Assembly (NCBI GenBank): GCA_017861475.1 | Contig: JAGFXV010000066.1 | Location: 1-7,426, forward strand | Length of the DNA stretch: 7,426 nt | Origin: Bacillota bacterium | GTDB lineage: Bacteria > Bacillota > Syntrophomonadia > Syntrophomonadales > Syntrophomonadaceae | Direction: 5' to 3' | Part shown: one piece after another, positions 5,609 to 7,426 of the stretch | How positions within the stretch are numbered: the first letter of the stretch is position 1 | Layout: each line of letters begins with the position of its first letter | Notes under the pieces: model-generated | What the model was told of the DNA's origin: nothing | Databases searched by the model: none | Seen by the model: the letters and a program-made list of their open reading frames with translations, nothing else | Program-made: the position numbers and the translations under genes

Positions 5609-6916
5609 TTAACTGACACCTTTGTATTTTTTATTTGTCATCAAAATCCAAGCACAGATGATAGCAATTATCGATAGGATCAGATTAAACCACATGGAGG
5701 CCGCAAAGGCTGACACTGGATAAGGCTGAACGCCTTTGGAAACGCTCTCGATGATTAAACCCCAAATCTGCTGGCCCAAGCCGGCAGCGATAACCCACAC
5801 GAAGGTATTTAAAAATCCCATCGCTGTTCCCAGGTATGAAACCGGAAATGCTTCCCGGCAGAAGATAAAGGTAGTTGAAATAACAAACATCTGTAATCCG
5901 CCCAACAGGAAATTGAATAATTTCAGCTCAGTCACACTGATCGTGCCGGGTTGCGTCATCATCCAGATCCAGTTCAATGCAATTAAAACAACTCCAAAAA
6001 ACATGGTTTTCCTGGAGCCCAGTACTTTAACAGCCGCGCCGCTGGTGAAACATCCAACTACAATGCCCCATGCATAAAACTGCATGATGCTTCCGATCAT
6101 AGGTTTTTCAAAACCAAATACATTGGCCAGATAAACGCCTTCCCACATGCCGCCAAAACATTGTGCATGAGAATTTCCGCCCAGTGACAGTAAAAATACT
6201 AACCAAAGCAACGGGCTTTTTAATACAACGCCCAAGCCAGCTTTCTCGGTTGAAGCTTCTTCAGTCTTGGTTTCTGCTACGATTCCTGCCAGCTCGTCAG
6301 GTGACAACAAGCCTTTGTCCGCTGGTTTATCTCTTAGTACTATAAAGGCAATGACAGCTAGTATAAAACTGAAAATAGCCACATATACCATTGCCGGACG
6401 CCAGCCTGAGACGCTCATAAATTTAGCCAGGGGAGCTGTTCCAAGTACGCTTCCCAGAGAACCAATCCCCATGAAAAGACCCCAGAGTACAGGATACTGG
6501 GCACTGGTAAACCAGGCTGAAGTAATTTTAGCTCCGCCAATCAGAAAACCTGAAACTGCCAGAGCTAATAAAATACGACCGATTACCAGAACTGTGAAAT
6601 TATCTGCTGCGCTGAAAACCAGCCCACCAATACCACATAAGATAAGAATAGCGGTTAACCCCTTGCGGGCACCTATTTTATCCAATGTAGTTCCAACGGG
6701 TGCTTGTGCTATCGCATATACCCAGGTAAAAGCAAGTCCCATGAAACCAAAAGTTACAGCAGAAAGTTTGAGATCAGCCATTAAATCCGGGCCCATAATA
6801 GCTGGCGTCATCCGGTGAAACATCGTTAGCATATATGCCAGTATTACAATAATATACATAGGCCATTGCAATAATCTTAGACGGCTGCGCATTTTATCTT
6901 TATCAATAGTATTCAA
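5609..6916 (-). CDS. MFS transporter, 12 membrane segments
   Basis: A 435-residue integral membrane transporter of the major facilitator superfamily. Estimated helices lie near 18-38, 53-72, 86-104, 107-128, 142-165, 175-195, 235-255, 276-297, 303-320, 332-353, 362-385 and 404-427, with a charged cytoplasmic loop at 196-232 between the two six-helix halves. The MFS loop 2-3 signature appears as PVGTTLDKIGARKG (73-86). GGMWEGVYLANVFG (255-268) after helix 7 resembles anion/organic acid MFS carriers, but the substrate cannot be told. The start is a TTG at 6916: a perfect GAGGAG (6931-6926) lies nine bases upstream, while the in-frame ATG at codon 9 (6892) lacks a good site. A two-codon ATG-GAT-TGA unit lies between the site and the TTG. 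The gene follows the zinc-ribbon gene by 119 bases on the same strand, so co-transcription is possible but interrupted by a hairpin. Confidence 0.92.
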   Translation of the reverse strand: MNTIDKDKMRSRLRLLQWPMYIIVILAYMLTMFHRMTPAIMGPDLMADLKLSAVTFGFMGLAFTWVYAIAQAPVGTTLDKIGARKGLTAILILCGIGGLVFSAADNFTVLVIGRILLALAVSGFLIGGAKITSAWFTSAQYPVLWGLFMGIGSLGSVLGTAPLAKFMSVSGWRPAMVYVAIFSFILAVIAFIVLRDKPADKGLLSPDELAGIVAETKTEEASTEKAGLGVVLKSPLLWLVFLLSLGGNSHAQCFGGMWEGVYLANVFGFEKPMIGSIMQFYAWGIVVGCFTSGAAVKVLGSRKTMFFGVVLIALNWIWMMTQPGTISVTELKLFNFLLGGLQMFVISTTFIFCREAFPVSYLGTAMGFLNTFVWVIAAGLGQQIWGLIIESVSKGVQPYPVSAFAASMWFNLILSIIAIICAWILMTNKKYKGVS

Positions 6917-6975
6917 TCAATCCATCTCCTCACTATTTATTAATGCCTCTTTACACAACTTGTTTTTTGGGGAGA

Positions 6976-7010
6976 GAAGATTCGCCATTTTTTATTAATG
7001 ACGAACCTTC
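6976..7010 (-). promoter_or_regulatory. Stem-loop between zinc-ribbon and MFS genes
   Basis: Read on the minus strand, GAAGGTTCGTCATT pairs with AATGGCGAATCTTC over 14 positions including two G-U pairs, around a 7-base AATAAAA loop. The pairing is complete only as minus-strand RNA, which suggests it acts in the transcript of these minus-strand genes. The tail TCTCCCC is not a T-run, so it is more likely a processing, stability or regulatory hairpin than a terminator. Confidence 0.45.
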
Positions 7011-7035
7011 GATGCGTATTTACAATTAATTGCTG

Positions 7036-7266
7036 CTAAGCTTTGCGTTTGGCAGGATCGCCTGAACCGGGTTTTCCATTAAAGCCGCAGTTCGCGCATA
7101 CTTTATTGCTGATTGGCTGCGGCACCCCACATTCCGGGCAATCTACTGTATCTTCCGGCATTTCTCCGCCACATTTTTTGCATACTTTGGCATCAGGTTT
7201 GTTGAATTGGCCGCATGCCGGGCATTTATGCATTAACTTGTTTAATTCCGGGGGTCTAAAACACAT
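7036..7266 (-). CDS. Small double zinc-ribbon protein
   Basis: A 76-residue soluble protein made almost entirely of two zinc ribbons: C15/C18 with C29/C32 (CPACG, CKKCG) and C43/C46 with C57/C60 (CPECG, CANCG). Each set of four cysteines should bind one zinc. The N-terminus MCFRPPE carries one extra cysteine (C2), and the C-terminal tail GKPGSGDPAKRKA is short, basic and probably disordered. ATG 7266 lies eight bases after a perfect AGGAGG (7280-7275), so this start is firm. There is no DNA-binding or catalytic domain beyond the ribbons; such proteins can act as scaffolds, regulators or zinc carriers, but the role is unknown. It lies 60 bases after an upstream gene end and ahead of the MFS transporter, on the same strand, suggesting an operon. 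Confidence 0.87.
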   Translation of the reverse strand: MCFRPPELNKLMHKCPACGQFNKPDAKVCKKCGGEMPEDTVDCPECGVPQPISNKVCANCGFNGKPGSGDPAKRKA

Positions 7267-7284
7267 TTCAATTTCCTCCTTAAA

Positions 7285-7298
7285 TTTTTTTAAAAAAA
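7285..7298. repeat. T7A7 palindrome upstream of the zinc-ribbon gene
   Basis: Seven T then seven A form a perfect 14-bp palindrome just upstream of the AGGAGG site. It may be a bent-DNA or weak hairpin element; no specific role can be assigned. Confidence 0.3.
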
Positions 7299-7326
7299 CC
7301 GATTTATAATTCCCACCCTATTAAAT

Positions 7327-7426
7327 TTATTTGGAGAAGAGAACCATGGTCGCTTTGGTCATCTTTTTGGCAAGTTCCTCAACCGGGCCAAACTCCATGA
7401 TACCGCTCTGGCAATGGTGAACGCAG
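7327..7426 (-). CDS. 3' end of an unidentified cysteine-containing protein (partial)
   Basis: On the minus strand a frame enters from the window edge and ends with TAA at 7329-7327. The visible 32 residues start CVHHCQSG, continue IMEFGPVEELAKKM and end TMVLFSK. The Cys-x-x-x-Cys with two histidines could be part of a metal site. It ends 60 bases before the zinc-ribbon gene on the same strand, so the two may be co-transcribed. The family is not recognised, and too little is visible to exclude a chance frame, although the codon use and residue mix look protein-like. Confidence 0.55.
   Translation of the reverse strand, partial: CVHHCQSGIMEFGPVEELAKKMTKATMVLFSK

Noticed and set aside
6267..6818. 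183-codon plus-strand frame opposite the MFS gene
   Set aside because: It is antisense to a complete 12-helix transporter; the proline/isoleucine-rich product is what membrane-protein codons give when read in reverse.
7043..7309. 88-codon plus-strand frame opposite the zinc-ribbon gene
   Set aside because: It is antisense to a gene with two complete zinc ribbons and a perfect ribosome binding site; the product is composition-biased.

Overview
The window looks like chromosomal DNA of an anaerobic, low-to-mid GC Gram-positive-type bacterium (Firmicutes in the broad sense; the genus cannot be fixed from this sequence). The evidence is the oxygen-defence pair desulfoferrodoxin plus rubrerythrin, strong AGGAGG-type ribosome binding sites, AT-rich intergenic DNA, and a secreted cell-wall amidase carrying SH3b and copper-amine-oxidase-N-type stalk domains. 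Seven complete genes and two gene ends are visible. I see no rRNA, tRNA, CRISPR array, insertion sequence or prophage.

Layout, left to right. Positions 1-81 are the start of an unidentified minus-strand gene. Divergent from it lies desulfoferrodoxin (190-564, +), a two-iron-centre superoxide reductase. It is followed by a hairpin and then rubrerythrin (674-1207, +), a diiron/rubredoxin peroxidase, and another terminator. A minus-strand gene (1371-2582) encodes an exported N-acetylmuramoyl-L-alanine amidase. A 388-base AT-rich spacer with several palindromes separates it from a divergent long/medium-chain acyl-CoA synthetase (2971-4635, +). A 16-bp perfect hairpin then acts as a shared terminator for the synthetase and the convergent gene at 4723-5166 (-), a small cysteine-containing protein resembling the C-terminal part of L-2-amino-thiazoline-4-carboxylate hydrolase-like proteins. 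A 442-base non-coding stretch (5167-5608) holds at least three sizeable hairpins. It is followed by a 12-helix MFS transporter (5609-6916, -), a 76-residue double zinc-ribbon protein (7036-7266, -) and the end of another cysteine-containing gene (7327-7426, -). The last three run in the same direction and may form a transcription unit.

Functionally, the left end is an oxygen/ROS defence module: superoxide is reduced to peroxide by desulfoferrodoxin, and peroxide is reduced to water by rubrerythrin. The middle is cell-wall hydrolysis next to fatty-acid activation, with no evident link between them. The right end is a transport unit with small zinc-ribbon or cysteine-rich proteins of unknown role. 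No complete new system is proven here. The least explained parts are the structured 5167-5608 spacer, including a possible plus-strand small RNA that ends at a T-rich run near 5600, and the zinc-ribbon/transporter group.
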